64,000 bases of DNA from an uncultured Treponema sp. (GTDB lineage: Bacteria; Spirochaetota; Spirochaetia; Treponematales; Treponemataceae): positions 20,563 through 84,562 of the forward strand of contig CALFIX010000059.1 of the NCBI GenBank assembly GCA_937877515.1. Direction: 5' to 3'. This document shows positions 41,426 through 49,887 of this stretch, piece by piece. A program made the position numbers and the translations under genes. How positions within the stretch are numbered: the first letter of the stretch is position 1; each line of letters begins with the position of its first letter. The notes under the pieces are model-generated. The model worked only from the letters and a program-made list of their open reading frames with translations. It did not search any database and was not told the DNA's origin.

Positions 41426-44368
41426 ATGAAAAACGAGAAAGCAGAGAAACTTACGCAAAAGGATTACGCTTCCTTTTTCCTTTTACAGAGTAAGGCATAT
41501 AAGATTTCAATTTCTCTTACCACGTTTATTTTTACAGGTCTTATAATCCTTATAAATTTCCTGATGACTCCAGAAAAAATGGGAAACAGCATGTCTCTGA
41601 ATTTTTTGAAAAATTCCATAGAGATTACCCTTGTAATGCTGCTTACTTCTTTGTCTGGTTATGGTGTGGGATCCCTTTCTGCCTTTATTGTGTTTTGCAT
41701 TGAAACTCTTAGGTATGGTTTTGTATATCAGCCTATTATTCTGATGATTGCTTCTCTAATTTCCAATTTCCCGGTAATTCGACAGTGGTACAAAAGTAAG
41801 TGGAAGACTGTGCTTTCCTGTTTGATTTTTTGCCTCGTTTTAGGTGTTGGTTCAAACCTGCTGATTATATTTCTTGAAAATGATGCTCTAAAAAATTTTA
41901 GGGATGCAATTAAATCTTACGGATTTACTTCTTTTGCCTTTTGGGAGATTTTTTTTATAGGTGCATACATTGTTCCATGTATCCTGGTTTGTTTATTGTG
42001 TTACATCTTTTTTAATTATATTCCTCCAAAAATACGAAATCTTTTTTTTGCTAGTTCTTATGAGTCGGAAAAGGTAAGAGCTCTTAAAGCTAGTCTGGAA
42101 AAGTCTAAAAAGAAAGGCAGTATAGATCGCACAATTTTTGGCATAATTGTTTTTGAAGCTGTATTTCTTGCTGTAGCTGCTTTTGGTTTTTCTGGTGGCC
42201 TTTTAATAAAGCAGTTTGGAAACCTGAGAGATGATGAAATGGTTCTTTTTATCTCAAGGCTTTTCTTTTTGATGATGATGATTGCAATTCCTCTTATTCT
42301 TATGTCTATTTCCAAGATTAATGTTTTAATTACAAATCCAATTCGGCTTATGGCAAAAGCTGTGGAAGATTCTTCTAGTGTAAGTGTGAATAAAAATGTC
42401 CAGGATGAAGATAAGATAAAACTGCAAGACTTAAACTTAAAGTCTCAGAATGAAATAGGTGTGCTTTACGAAACTCTTATTCTGTCACAGGAAAATACTA
42501 AGGCATATCTTGAACGTATACAAAGGGAGCAGGAGCTAAAAAAGGATCTGGAAGTTGCAGAGACTGCCACCAAGGCAAAGAGTGTTTTTCTTTCCAACAT
42601 GAGTCACGAAATTCGTACACCTATAAATGCAGTGCTTGGTTTAGACGAAATGATTTTGCGCGAAAGTTCGGAACCAGAAATTTTACACTATGCCCAGGAC
42701 ATTCAGAATGCAGGAAAAAGTTTACTTAGCCTTGTAAATGATATTCTGGACTTTTCTAAAATTGAAGCGGGCAAAATGGAAATTATTCCAACGGACTACG
42801 ATTTAAGTTCTACAGTAAACGACCTTATCAACATGATGGCAAAAAAAGCAGAAGACAAGGGGCTTACTCTTAACATAAACATTGACGAAAACATTCCTCA
42901 TCTTTTGAATGGAGATGAAATCCGCATAAAACAGTGCGTGATAAACATTTTAACAAATGCCGTAAAGTACACAGAAAAAGGAAGCGTAACTCTTTCTTTT
43001 AGTTACACAAAGGCAGATGAAAAAAATATAGATTTAACTGTTCACGTAAAAGATACCGGCATTGGAATAAAAGAAGAAGATATTGGAAAACTGTTTACGG
43101 CATTCCAGCGCATAGAAGAAAAGCGGAACCGCACCATAGAAGGAACCGGGTTAGGCATGAATATTGTGCAGCAGCTTTTAGGCCTTATGGGAAGCACGCT
43201 CATGGTAGAAAGCGTTTATGGCGAAGGAAGTGATTTTTATTTTACTGTGCGACAGGAAGTTATTAAGTGGGAGCCGATAGGAAGTTTTGCAGAGAGTTAT
43301 AAGAGAATTCAATCTGAAGCAGAAAAGAACAGATACCATGAAAGTTTTAAAGCTCCAAATGCCTCAATTCTTGTAACAGATGACACTGCATTAAATCTTA
43401 CGGTAATAAAAGGACTTTTAAAGCAGACAGAGCTTAATGTGGATACGGCAGAAAGTGGTGCGGAAACTTTAAAACGCTGTACTCAAAAAAAATACGATGC
43501 ACTTTTTATAGACCACCGAATGCCTGTTATGGATGGCATAGAAACTTTACAGGCATTAAAAACTTTAGATGGAAACTTAAACAAAGAAACCCCTTGTATT
43601 GCCCTTACGGCAAATGCTGTAAACGGTGCACGCGAAATGTACATCAATGCAGGATTTACGGATTACTTAACAAAACCTATTGATTCACAAAAATTAGAAA
43701 AAATGCTCATTCATTATCTTCCAAAAGACAAGGTAGAGATTACACAATGCGAAGGCGAATGTAAAACAGATGAATGGCAGTTTGCAGAAGACATGCAGAT
43801 TTTTAGCGGTATAGAAGGAATCTGTGTAAAAACCGCTCTTAAAAACTCTGGCGATAAACAAATTTTAATGGACGCAATGAAAGAGTTTTATCGTTCAATA
43901 GACGAAAAGTCTGTTTTGATTGAGCAGTATGCAAACGAAAAAGACTGGAAAAACTATACCATCTTAGTTCATGCGTTAAAGAGTTCTGCTCGTCTTATTG
44001 GTGCAAAAGAACTTTCGTCTGATGCAGAATATCTTGAACATTGTGGCGACAAAGAAGATGAAAAAGAGATTTTAGAAAAGACTCCTGCACTTTTAACACT
44101 TTACCGTTCGTATAAAAAGAATCTCGGAGAATTTTTAAACAGCAGTAAAAATGATGAAGCAAAAGAAGAAATTAATGAGGTAGAGTATAAAGAAGCTCTT
44201 TCTGGCTTAAAAGAATGCTTACAAGCGTTTGATTTTTCTACTGCAGACCAAATAATTTCTATGCTGGAAACTTATGAAATTCCTTTGGCAGAAAAAGAAA
44301 AGTTTGAAAAGATAAAAGCTAAAGTTGCAGAGGTAGACCAGGCGGCAGTTTTGGAACTTTTGCAGTAA
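41426..44368 (+). CDS. Hybrid sensor histidine kinase with receiver and Hpt domains
   Basis: A 980-residue phosphorelay protein. Six or so membrane helices occupy about 25-300, with a long cytosolic loop at about 210-245; the sensor family is not recognised. A HAMP-like linker leads to HisKA with His394 in MSHEIRTPINAV, and a HATPase domain with NILTNAVKY, DTGIGI and GTGLGMNI. A receiver follows with Asp696 in LFIDHRMPVMDG, then an Hpt domain with His849 in LVHALKSSARLIGA. All relay steps are thus in one chain. AAAGGAGG is a strong ribosome site. The response regulator downstream is its likely partner. Confidence 0.9.
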   Translation: MKNEKAEKLTQKDYASFFLLQSKAYKISISLTTFIFTGLIILINFLMTPEKMGNSMSLNFLKNSIEITLVMLLTSLSGYGVGSLSAFIVFCIETLRYGFVYQPIILMIASLISNFPVIRQWYKSKWKTVLSCLIFCLVLGVGSNLLIIFLENDALKNFRDAIKSYGFTSFAFWEIFFIGAYIVPCILVCLLCYIFFNYIPPKIRNLFFASSYESEKVRALKASLEKSKKKGSIDRTIFGIIVFEAVFLAVAAFGFSGGLLIKQFGNLRDDEMVLFISRLFFLMMMIAIPLILMSISKINVLITNPIRLMAKAVEDSSSVSVNKNVQDEDKIKLQDLNLKSQNEIGVLYETLILSQENTKAYLERIQREQELKKDLEVAETATKAKSVFLSNMSHEIRTPINAVLGLDEMILRESSEPEILHYAQDIQNAGKSLLSLVNDILDFSKIEAGKMEIIPTDYDLSSTVNDLINMMAKKAEDKGLTLNINIDENIPHLLNGDEIRIKQCVINILTNAVKYTEKGSVTLSFSYTKADEKNIDLTVHVKDTGIGIKEEDIGKLFTAFQRIEEKRNRTIEGTGLGMNIVQQLLGLMGSTLMVESVYGEGSDFYFTVRQEVIKWEPIGSFAESYKRIQSEAEKNRYHESFKAPNASILVTDDTALNLTVIKGLLKQTELNVDTAESGAETLKRCTQKKYDALFIDHRMPVMDGIETLQALKTLDGNLNKETPCIALTANAVNGAREMYINAGFTDYLTKPIDSQKLEKMLIHYLPKDKVEITQCEGECKTDEWQFAEDMQIFSGIEGICVKTALKNSGDKQILMDAMKEFYRSIDEKSVLIEQYANEKDWKNYTILVHALKSSARLIGAKELSSDAEYLEHCGDKEDEKEILEKTPALLTLYRSYKKNLGEFLNSSKNDEAKEEINEVEYKEALSGLKECLQAFDFSTADQIISMLETYEIPLAEKEKFEKIKAKVAEVDQAAVLELLQ

Positions 44369-44407
44369 AAGGCAATCTGTGGTATAATTTTTTTAGAGGA
44401 TATAAAA

Positions 44408-45166
44408 ATGCAAAGAAGACTTTTATTTGTAAGCGAATCAAAAAATTTTCTTGTAAATGCCATGATAAAAAATCTGGAAAATGCAGGTTTTGAAGTTGTA
44501 ACAAGCCAGCCAGACATGGTAGAAATTCAGCTTATAGAAAATATCCCCGACATTTATATTGTTTACTTAGAAGGCGATTTAAACGGTTTTAACGGAACCC
44601 TTAAATATCTAAAAAAACTTGTTACAGAAGAAGGCAAAGACAGAGTGCTTTACCTTATTGGAAGTCAGCTGGAAGTTAATGCTGCGTATGAAGTTATTCC
44701 AAAATCTGTAGTTTCTGCTTCATTTAATAGACCGGTAAATATGCAGGATGTAATAGCTCGCCTTAACATCTTAATTGTTGATGATGAAGAAACTGGCGGT
44801 CGTAAGCGCATACTTGTTGTAGATGATGACAGTATTATGCTTCGTTCCATGAATAACTGGCTTTCTAAAAAGTATGAAGTATACATGGCAAACTCTGGGC
44901 TTAACGCAATTTCGCTTTTAAGTAAAACTCATGTTGATTTAATTTTGCTTGATTATGAAATGCCTGTTGCTTCCGGTTTACAAGTTTTTGAAATGCTAAA
45001 AAGTGAAAACTCCACTAAGAATATTCCGGTTATCTTTTTAACTGCAAAAGATGACAAAGAAACTGTTATGAAAGTTTTAGCTGCTAAGCCTGAAAAATAT
45101 CTGTTAAAAACTATGGAGCCTGAAGCACTTGTAAAAAGTGTAGATGATTTTTTCAAGGGAAAATAA
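44408..45166 (+). CDS. Response regulator with degenerate plus intact receiver domains
   Basis: A 252-residue protein of two receiver folds and no output domain. The first (about 1-125) has lost the phospho-acceptor: the usual strand-end Asp position reads Tyr in IYIVYLEGD. The second (about 133-250) is complete, with ILVVDDDS, the acceptor Asp182 in LILLDYEMPVASG, FLTAKD and a final Lys in YLLKTMEP. It probably receives phosphate from the Hpt domain of the kinase encoded 39 bases upstream. With no DNA-binding part it must act through protein contacts. The KDG-type kinase gene starts two bases after its stop. Confidence 0.85.
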   Translation: MQRRLLFVSESKNFLVNAMIKNLENAGFEVVTSQPDMVEIQLIENIPDIYIVYLEGDLNGFNGTLKYLKKLVTEEGKDRVLYLIGSQLEVNAAYEVIPKSVVSASFNRPVNMQDVIARLNILIVDDEETGGRKRILVVDDDSIMLRSMNNWLSKKYEVYMANSGLNAISLLSKTHVDLILLDYEMPVASGLQVFEMLKSENSTKNIPVIFLTAKDDKETVMKVLAAKPEKYLLKTMEPEALVKSVDDFFKGK

Positions 45167-45167
45167 A

Positions 45168-46193
45168 ATGAAAGTAGTTACTTTTGGAGAATTAATGCTC
45201 CGTTTAGAACCGCAGGGGTATTATCGTTTTGTGCAAGCCGGCAGCTTTGACGCAACATTTGGCGGTGCAGAAGCAAACGTAAGCGTAAGTCTTGCAAATT
45301 TTGGTATTGATTCTGTTTATGTAACAAAGCTTCCAGAGCATGAAATAGGACAAGCTGCGGTAAATGCACTTAGACGCTATGGTGTAGATACAAGTTATAT
45401 TGTTCGCGGTGGTGACCGCATCGGCATTTACTTTAACGAAAAAGGTGCAAGCCAAAGACCTTCAAAATGTATTTACGACAGAGCACATTCTTCAATTGCT
45501 GAATCTAGTAATGCAGATTTTGATTGGAACGGAATTTTTAAGGATTCATCATGGTTTCATATAACAGGTGTTACACCAGCATTAGGAGGTTCTTTACCAG
45601 CAATTTGTGAAGAAGCTTGTAGCATTGCAAAAATGAAAGGTCTAACAGTTAGTTGTGATTTAAATTATCGAAGCAAGCTTTGGACAAGAGAGAAAGCTCA
45701 GGAAGTAATGAAAAAAATTTGTAAGTATGTTGATGTATGTATTGCAAACGAAGAAGATGCCCGCGATGTGTTTGGAATTGAAGCTGATTCAACAGATATA
45801 GAACACGGAAAGCTAAATAAAAAAGGCTACGAAAGCGTTGCAAAAAAACTTTCAGAAAAATGCGGCTTTAAAAAAGTTGCAATAACGTTAAGAACAAGTG
45901 TAAATGCAAATCAAAACAAATGGGCAGCACTCTTGTATGATGCAGAAACCGGAAAAGCTGTTTACAGCCCAGAATACGACATGATGATTGTAGACCGCTT
46001 AGGTGGTGGCGACAGTTTTTCTGCGGCTCTTATTTACTCTATGCTTAATTCAAAAACGGCTCAGGAAACAGTAAATTTTGCAGCAGCTGCCGGATGTTTA
46101 AAACACAGCATAGAAGGCGACTGGAATATGGTGTCTGTTAGCGAAGTAGAACGTCTTTCTTCTGGAGACATAAGCGGACGCATACAACGTTAA
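45168..46193 (+). CDS. kdgK: PfkB-family sugar kinase, probably 2-keto-3-deoxygluconate kinase
   Basis: A 341-residue ribokinase-type enzyme. It has the N-terminal FGGAEANVSVSLANFG, the substrate strand SWFHITGVTPALGG, CDLNYRSKLW (the DxNxR motif of KDG kinases), IANEEDA and the catalytic DRLGGGDSFSAALIY. The D-x-N-x-R pattern and overall layout favour 2-keto-3-deoxygluconate as substrate, the product of pectin and alginate breakdown, which fits the arabinanase and pectinesterase-like genes nearby. ATG 45168 is chosen because AAGGGA precedes it; the longer frame overlaps the response regulator. It converges with the next gene with a five-base gap. Confidence 0.85.
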   Translation: MKVVTFGELMLRLEPQGYYRFVQAGSFDATFGGAEANVSVSLANFGIDSVYVTKLPEHEIGQAAVNALRRYGVDTSYIVRGGDRIGIYFNEKGASQRPSKCIYDRAHSSIAESSNADFDWNGIFKDSSWFHITGVTPALGGSLPAICEEACSIAKMKGLTVSCDLNYRSKLWTREKAQEVMKKICKYVDVCIANEEDARDVFGIEADSTDIEHGKLNKKGYESVAKKLSEKCGFKKVAITLRTSVNANQNKWAALLYDAETGKAVYSPEYDMMIVDRLGGGDSFSAALIYSMLNSKTAQETVNFAAAAGCLKHSIEGDWNMVSVSEVERLSSGDISGRIQR

Positions 46194-46198
46194 ACTAT

Positions 46199-46954
46199 TC
46201 ATTTCGAATCAACTCCAAGGCCAAAAAGAGCAAAGTCTGCACGGCATGGGTCATCTGGAAAAACTTCTTTCATTTTTTCTGTTAGCTCTAGTGCAGTTTT
46301 TCTAGAAGCCGTTGCCTGGGGAGTAAGCAGATTTAATTTTATTGCTTCCTGAATAACATGAGTGTCTAACGGAATTAGTAAATCTTTTGGAGAGTACCAT
46401 GTCCATAATCCTAAGTCTACAGGAGAATTAAAGCGCACCATCCAGCGTAAAAACATGTGAAGTCTTTTATTTGCAGAATTTTTTCCTTTAGGAACAATGC
46501 GGGAATTTGGAAAAGAAGCAGAAATTATGTCTGCAAGGTGTTTTGTTTTATAAGATTCTTCCCATTTTGTCTTAAAGCATTTTTCGAGCGAACCGTAATT
46601 TATTAAAATGCCTGAAAGTTCATCAAAAAAAATCTGCATGTCATTGTAAGAGTAAAAGCGGTAAAATTTTTTTTCGCCATAGTTAAAATCATTTTTATAT
46701 GAAAAAGTTTTTATCCACTCTGATATGCTTTTGTTGTTTGCATTGTTATCGATTATGTTTATAACTTCTTTTATTTTGGGAATAAACTGTTTTCTGTTTC
46801 CAAATGAAAGTAGGGCACTAAATAATGCTAAACATTCCGTGTCTGTTTTGTCTTTATAGTGTCTTAAAAATATGGAGGGGTCTTGTTCTGTAAAAGAAGA
46901 AACTTCATATTTGTTTGCTAAATAAATAAGTTTAGTTTTTAATTTTTTATCCAA
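46199..46954 (-). CDS. TIGR02757 (DUF2400) family protein
   Basis: A 251-residue protein of the TIGR02757/DUF2400 family, seen in Bacteroidetes, spirochaetes and others, with no experimental function. Typical pieces are DPSIFLRHYKDKTDTECLALFSALLSFGNR, MFLRWMVRFNSPVDLGLW, LLIPLDTHVIQEA and the end PCRADFALFGLG. The last parts resemble the helix-hairpin-helix of DNA glycosylases (DTHV, then ADFALFGLG), so a DNA-repair role has been suggested by likeness only. The start codon is TTG with AAGGA nine bases before it. It is downstream of a terminator, so transcribed on its own. Confidence 0.8.
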   Translation of the reverse strand: MDKKLKTKLIYLANKYEVSSFTEQDPSIFLRHYKDKTDTECLALFSALLSFGNRKQFIPKIKEVINIIDNNANNKSISEWIKTFSYKNDFNYGEKKFYRFYSYNDMQIFFDELSGILINYGSLEKCFKTKWEESYKTKHLADIISASFPNSRIVPKGKNSANKRLHMFLRWMVRFNSPVDLGLWTWYSPKDLLIPLDTHVIQEAIKLNLLTPQATASRKTALELTEKMKEVFPDDPCRADFALFGLGVDSK

Positions 46955-46974
46955 TTAGGAGTCCTTAAAAAAAT

Positions 46975-47042
46975 GCTAAAAAAGTAAAGCGGTAGTTAAC
47001 TAAGTAATAAAATTTCTTTCTTTACTTAGTTTAAGCTACCGC
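46975..47042 (-). terminator. Terminator after the second acyl-CoA synthetase gene
   Basis: GCGGTAG (46989-46995) pairs with CTACCGC (47036-47042), and further in CTAAGTAA (47000-47007) pairs with TTACTTAG (47022-47029), separated by a small internal loop. On the minus strand a T-rich run follows (TTTACTTTTTT). Confidence 0.8.
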
Positions 47043-47077
47043 ATAATGCTTTGTGCCACTATAACTTGGTATAAATT

Positions 47078-48715
47078 TTATTCATGCTCATTTTCATAAG
47101 CGACAAGTTGCTCAACTCCGTACATCTTTCTTAAGAGGGGCTTTTCAATTTTACCTGTCGCATTACGAGGCACTTTTGCAAAGATAATTTTTCTAGGTCT
47201 TTTATAACGAGGCATATCCATACAGAATTCATTTATTTCTTCTTCTGTACAGGTCATTCCTTCTTTTATTTCGATTATTGCACCGGCAATTTCACCCTGC
47301 CGCTTATCCGGTAAACCTATAACTGCAACGTCATTTACCTTATCAAACTTACGGATAAAGTTTTCTATTTCTACAGGGTAAAGATTTTCTCCGCCAGAAA
47401 CTATAACGTCTTTTTTTCTGTCAACCAGGAAAATAAATCCGTCTTCGTCTTCGCGTGCAACGTCTCCTGTATAAAGCCATCCGTCTTTTAGGACTTCACG
47501 CGTTGCCTCTGGATTGTTGTAGTAACACTCCATCACACCAGGACCTTTTACGCAAAGCTCTCCGGCTTCTCCACGGTTTACAATTTTATCATCACTTCCA
47601 ACAATCTTGCACTCCCAGCCATAGCCCGGAACACCAATTGCACCAACCTTGTGAATATTTTCTACGCCAAGGTGAACACAACCAGGTCCAATGCTTTCTG
47701 ATAAGCCATAGTTTGTGTCGTACTGATGATTCGGGAAATACTCTTTCCAGTGCTTGATAAGGCTCGGAGGAACAGGCTGCGCACCAATGTGCATAAGGCG
47801 CCACTGACTAAGCTCATAGTCGCTTATTTTAAGTTCACCTGAGTCCAGTGCGTTTAAAATGTCCTGTGCCCACGGAACTAAAAGCCACACGATTGTACAA
47901 TGCTCACGACTAACGGCATCAAAAATGTACTGAGGTTTTGTTCCGCGAAGAAGTACTGCGCGGCTTCCTGCAACAAGGCTACCCATCCAGTGCATTTTTG
48001 CTCCTGTGTGGTAAAGCGGCGGTATACAAAGAAAGCAGTCTTCTCTTCCTGTTGAGTGATGCTTCTGTTCTACAGTTGCTGCGTGCATTAAGCTTCTGTG
48101 CTTGTGTAAAATTGCTTTCGGAAAGCCTGTTGTTCCACTAGAAAAATAAATTGCAGCATAATCATCGTCTTCTATTCTGATAAGTGGAGCCGCACTTGAA
48201 CAGTCTGCAACAAGTTCACGGTAACTTTCTGCAAAAGTTGGACAACCTTCTCCTACATAAATTAAAAGGCGATTTTCAGAAAGCTTATCTGCTATGGTTT
48301 CTATACGGCCAATAAACTCAGGTCCAAACAGCAAGACATCAACTTCTGCTAAATCTGCACAATATTGAATTTCTTCTGACGTGTAGCGGAAATTAAACGG
48401 AACAGCAATAGCTCCAGTCTTTAAGATTCCAAAGTAAATTGGAAGCCATTCAAGACAGTTCATCATTAAAATGGCAACTTTATCACCTTTTTTTATACCG
48501 CGCTGTAAAAGCATGTTTGCCATGCGGTTAGCTTTTTCGTCAAATACACGCCATGTAATTTCTCTGCGGTAAGAAACGTCACTGGTTGGCTGGATAAGGG
48601 AGTATTCTTTCCACGTTATACGCCTGTTTTCTTTTTGTTCAGGATTCAGTTCTACGAGCGCAACCTCATCTCCATAAAGTTTTCTGTTGCGTTCCAAATA
48701 ATCAGTGACTGGCAT
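47078..48715 (-). CDS. AMP-forming acyl-CoA synthetase family protein
   Basis: A 545-residue ANL-family ligase: phosphate loop SSGTTGFPKAILHKH, NYGLSESIGPG, LYTGDVAREDEDGFIFLVDRKKDVIVSGGENLYPVEIE, and the C-terminal lysine in RNATGKIEKPLLRK. It differs clearly from the family member at 4471-6207: it is shorter and has a different substrate pocket. It could act on fatty, aromatic or short-chain acids; the sequence does not decide. GGAGG precedes the ATG. It is a single transcription unit with its own terminator. Confidence 0.85.
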   Translation of the reverse strand: MPVTDYLERNRKLYGDEVALVELNPEQKENRRITWKEYSLIQPTSDVSYRREITWRVFDEKANRMANMLLQRGIKKGDKVAILMMNCLEWLPIYFGILKTGAIAVPFNFRYTSEEIQYCADLAEVDVLLFGPEFIGRIETIADKLSENRLLIYVGEGCPTFAESYRELVADCSSAAPLIRIEDDDYAAIYFSSGTTGFPKAILHKHRSLMHAATVEQKHHSTGREDCFLCIPPLYHTGAKMHWMGSLVAGSRAVLLRGTKPQYIFDAVSREHCTIVWLLVPWAQDILNALDSGELKISDYELSQWRLMHIGAQPVPPSLIKHWKEYFPNHQYDTNYGLSESIGPGCVHLGVENIHKVGAIGVPGYGWECKIVGSDDKIVNRGEAGELCVKGPGVMECYYNNPEATREVLKDGWLYTGDVAREDEDGFIFLVDRKKDVIVSGGENLYPVEIENFIRKFDKVNDVAVIGLPDKRQGEIAGAIIEIKEGMTCTEEEINEFCMDMPRYKRPRKIIFAKVPRNATGKIEKPLLRKMYGVEQLVAYENEHE

Positions 48716-48787
48716 TATTTTCCTCCATAGCAGCCAATTTTTTAATAGTATCTAGTGTATCACAATTTGTGTTAGCATGCAAAACTT

Positions 48788-49870
48788 TTAAGAGAGTGTC
48801 ACTTCCATTACAACTGGATTGTGATCTGTTGCTTCAAAGTTTAGATTTACTGTTTCTATGTTGTTAACTTCTACATTTTTAGAAACAATAAATCCATCAA
48901 TAATGTAGTACTGGAAATTTTCTTTGTCTGCAGTACTGTAAACTTTATCTAATGAACGGCAGCTTGGTTTTGAACCATCCATTAAAAAGTTCCAGTCAGA
49001 AGAGAATTCTTCTTCTTCAATAATGCCTGGAGTCCACATGCCTTCTAAAACAGGACAGCTTGATAAATCAACAGAAGAAAAACTTTGATTAAAATCTCCA
49101 CCTGCAATTACATAATTTCCTTTATCATATTCAGACTGTAAAAAATCTTTTAATTGCTTTGTCTGTGCAATTTTTCCTTCTCCAGAATCATAAGCTTCTA
49201 AGTGTAAGTTTACTAAGACGAGTTCTTTGCTTGAGTTATTAAGAGGTACTCTGCTAACTAAAAGACAGCGTTTTAAATTTCCAGCTTTTAAAATGCCTGT
49301 AAACGGGCATGGAAGCTGAATACGTTCTGCGTTTGATATTTTATAAGAACTAAAGGTTGAAATGCCAGCTTCTACGTGGCCAATTGGTGGTAATGGGTAA
49401 GGTAAAAAATCTACATTAAAGTTTGAAGCATAGGTGTTGCCATAGTTAGAAAATTCTTTTTGAATAAAACCGATTTCATTTATTTTATGAGAGCGGCTAG
49501 AATTTACATCGGCTTCCTGTAAAAAGAAAATATCTGGGTTAACTTCTTTTATTGCATTTGCAATGTCAGTTAAGTTTTTATTTACACGTTTTTTGTTTGC
49601 AGTGTTTACTTGTTTACCGCCGTCCATAAAAAAGTCAGCGTTATCACCAAGTGCACCATAGCCAATATTCCATGTCATTATAGAAAATGTCTCATTAGTA
49701 CCAGGAACTTTTGAAGCTTCGCCTGTAATACTAATTGTTTCAAGTGGTGCAGGTTTGTATTCATGCAATACAAGGTGAGTTAGAGAAATGCCAACATAAA
49801 GTAATGCTAATAAAATTAATGTACAAATGATACCTACAACCCAAAGAATAATTTTTTTTGCAGTTTTCAT
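48788..49870 (-). CDS. Membrane-anchored endonuclease/exonuclease/phosphatase-fold hydrolase
   Basis: A 360-residue protein with one N-terminal membrane helix (about 5-30) and an extracytoplasmic EEP domain. Motifs are FSIMTWNIGYG, DIFFLQEAD (metal Glu), LVLVNLHLEAYDSGE, YVIAGGDFNQS and the final ATDHNPVVMEVTL with the catalytic His. Family members cut phosphodiesters in DNA, lipids (sphingomyelinase-like) or inositol phosphates. Location outside the membrane suggests a nutrient or host-derived substrate. GAGG precedes the ATG. pepF lies 17 bases upstream on the same strand, so the genes are probably co-transcribed. Confidence 0.85.
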   Translation of the reverse strand: MKTAKKIILWVVGIICTLILLALLYVGISLTHLVLHEYKPAPLETISITGEASKVPGTNETFSIMTWNIGYGALGDNADFFMDGGKQVNTANKKRVNKNLTDIANAIKEVNPDIFFLQEADVNSSRSHKINEIGFIQKEFSNYGNTYASNFNVDFLPYPLPPIGHVEAGISTFSSYKISNAERIQLPCPFTGILKAGNLKRCLLVSRVPLNNSSKELVLVNLHLEAYDSGEGKIAQTKQLKDFLQSEYDKGNYVIAGGDFNQSFSSVDLSSCPVLEGMWTPGIIEEEEFSSDWNFLMDGSKPSCRSLDKVYSTADKENFQYYIIDGFIVSKNVEVNNIETVNLNFEATDHNPVVMEVTLS

Positions 49871-49887
49871 CTTTTACCTCGTTTAGT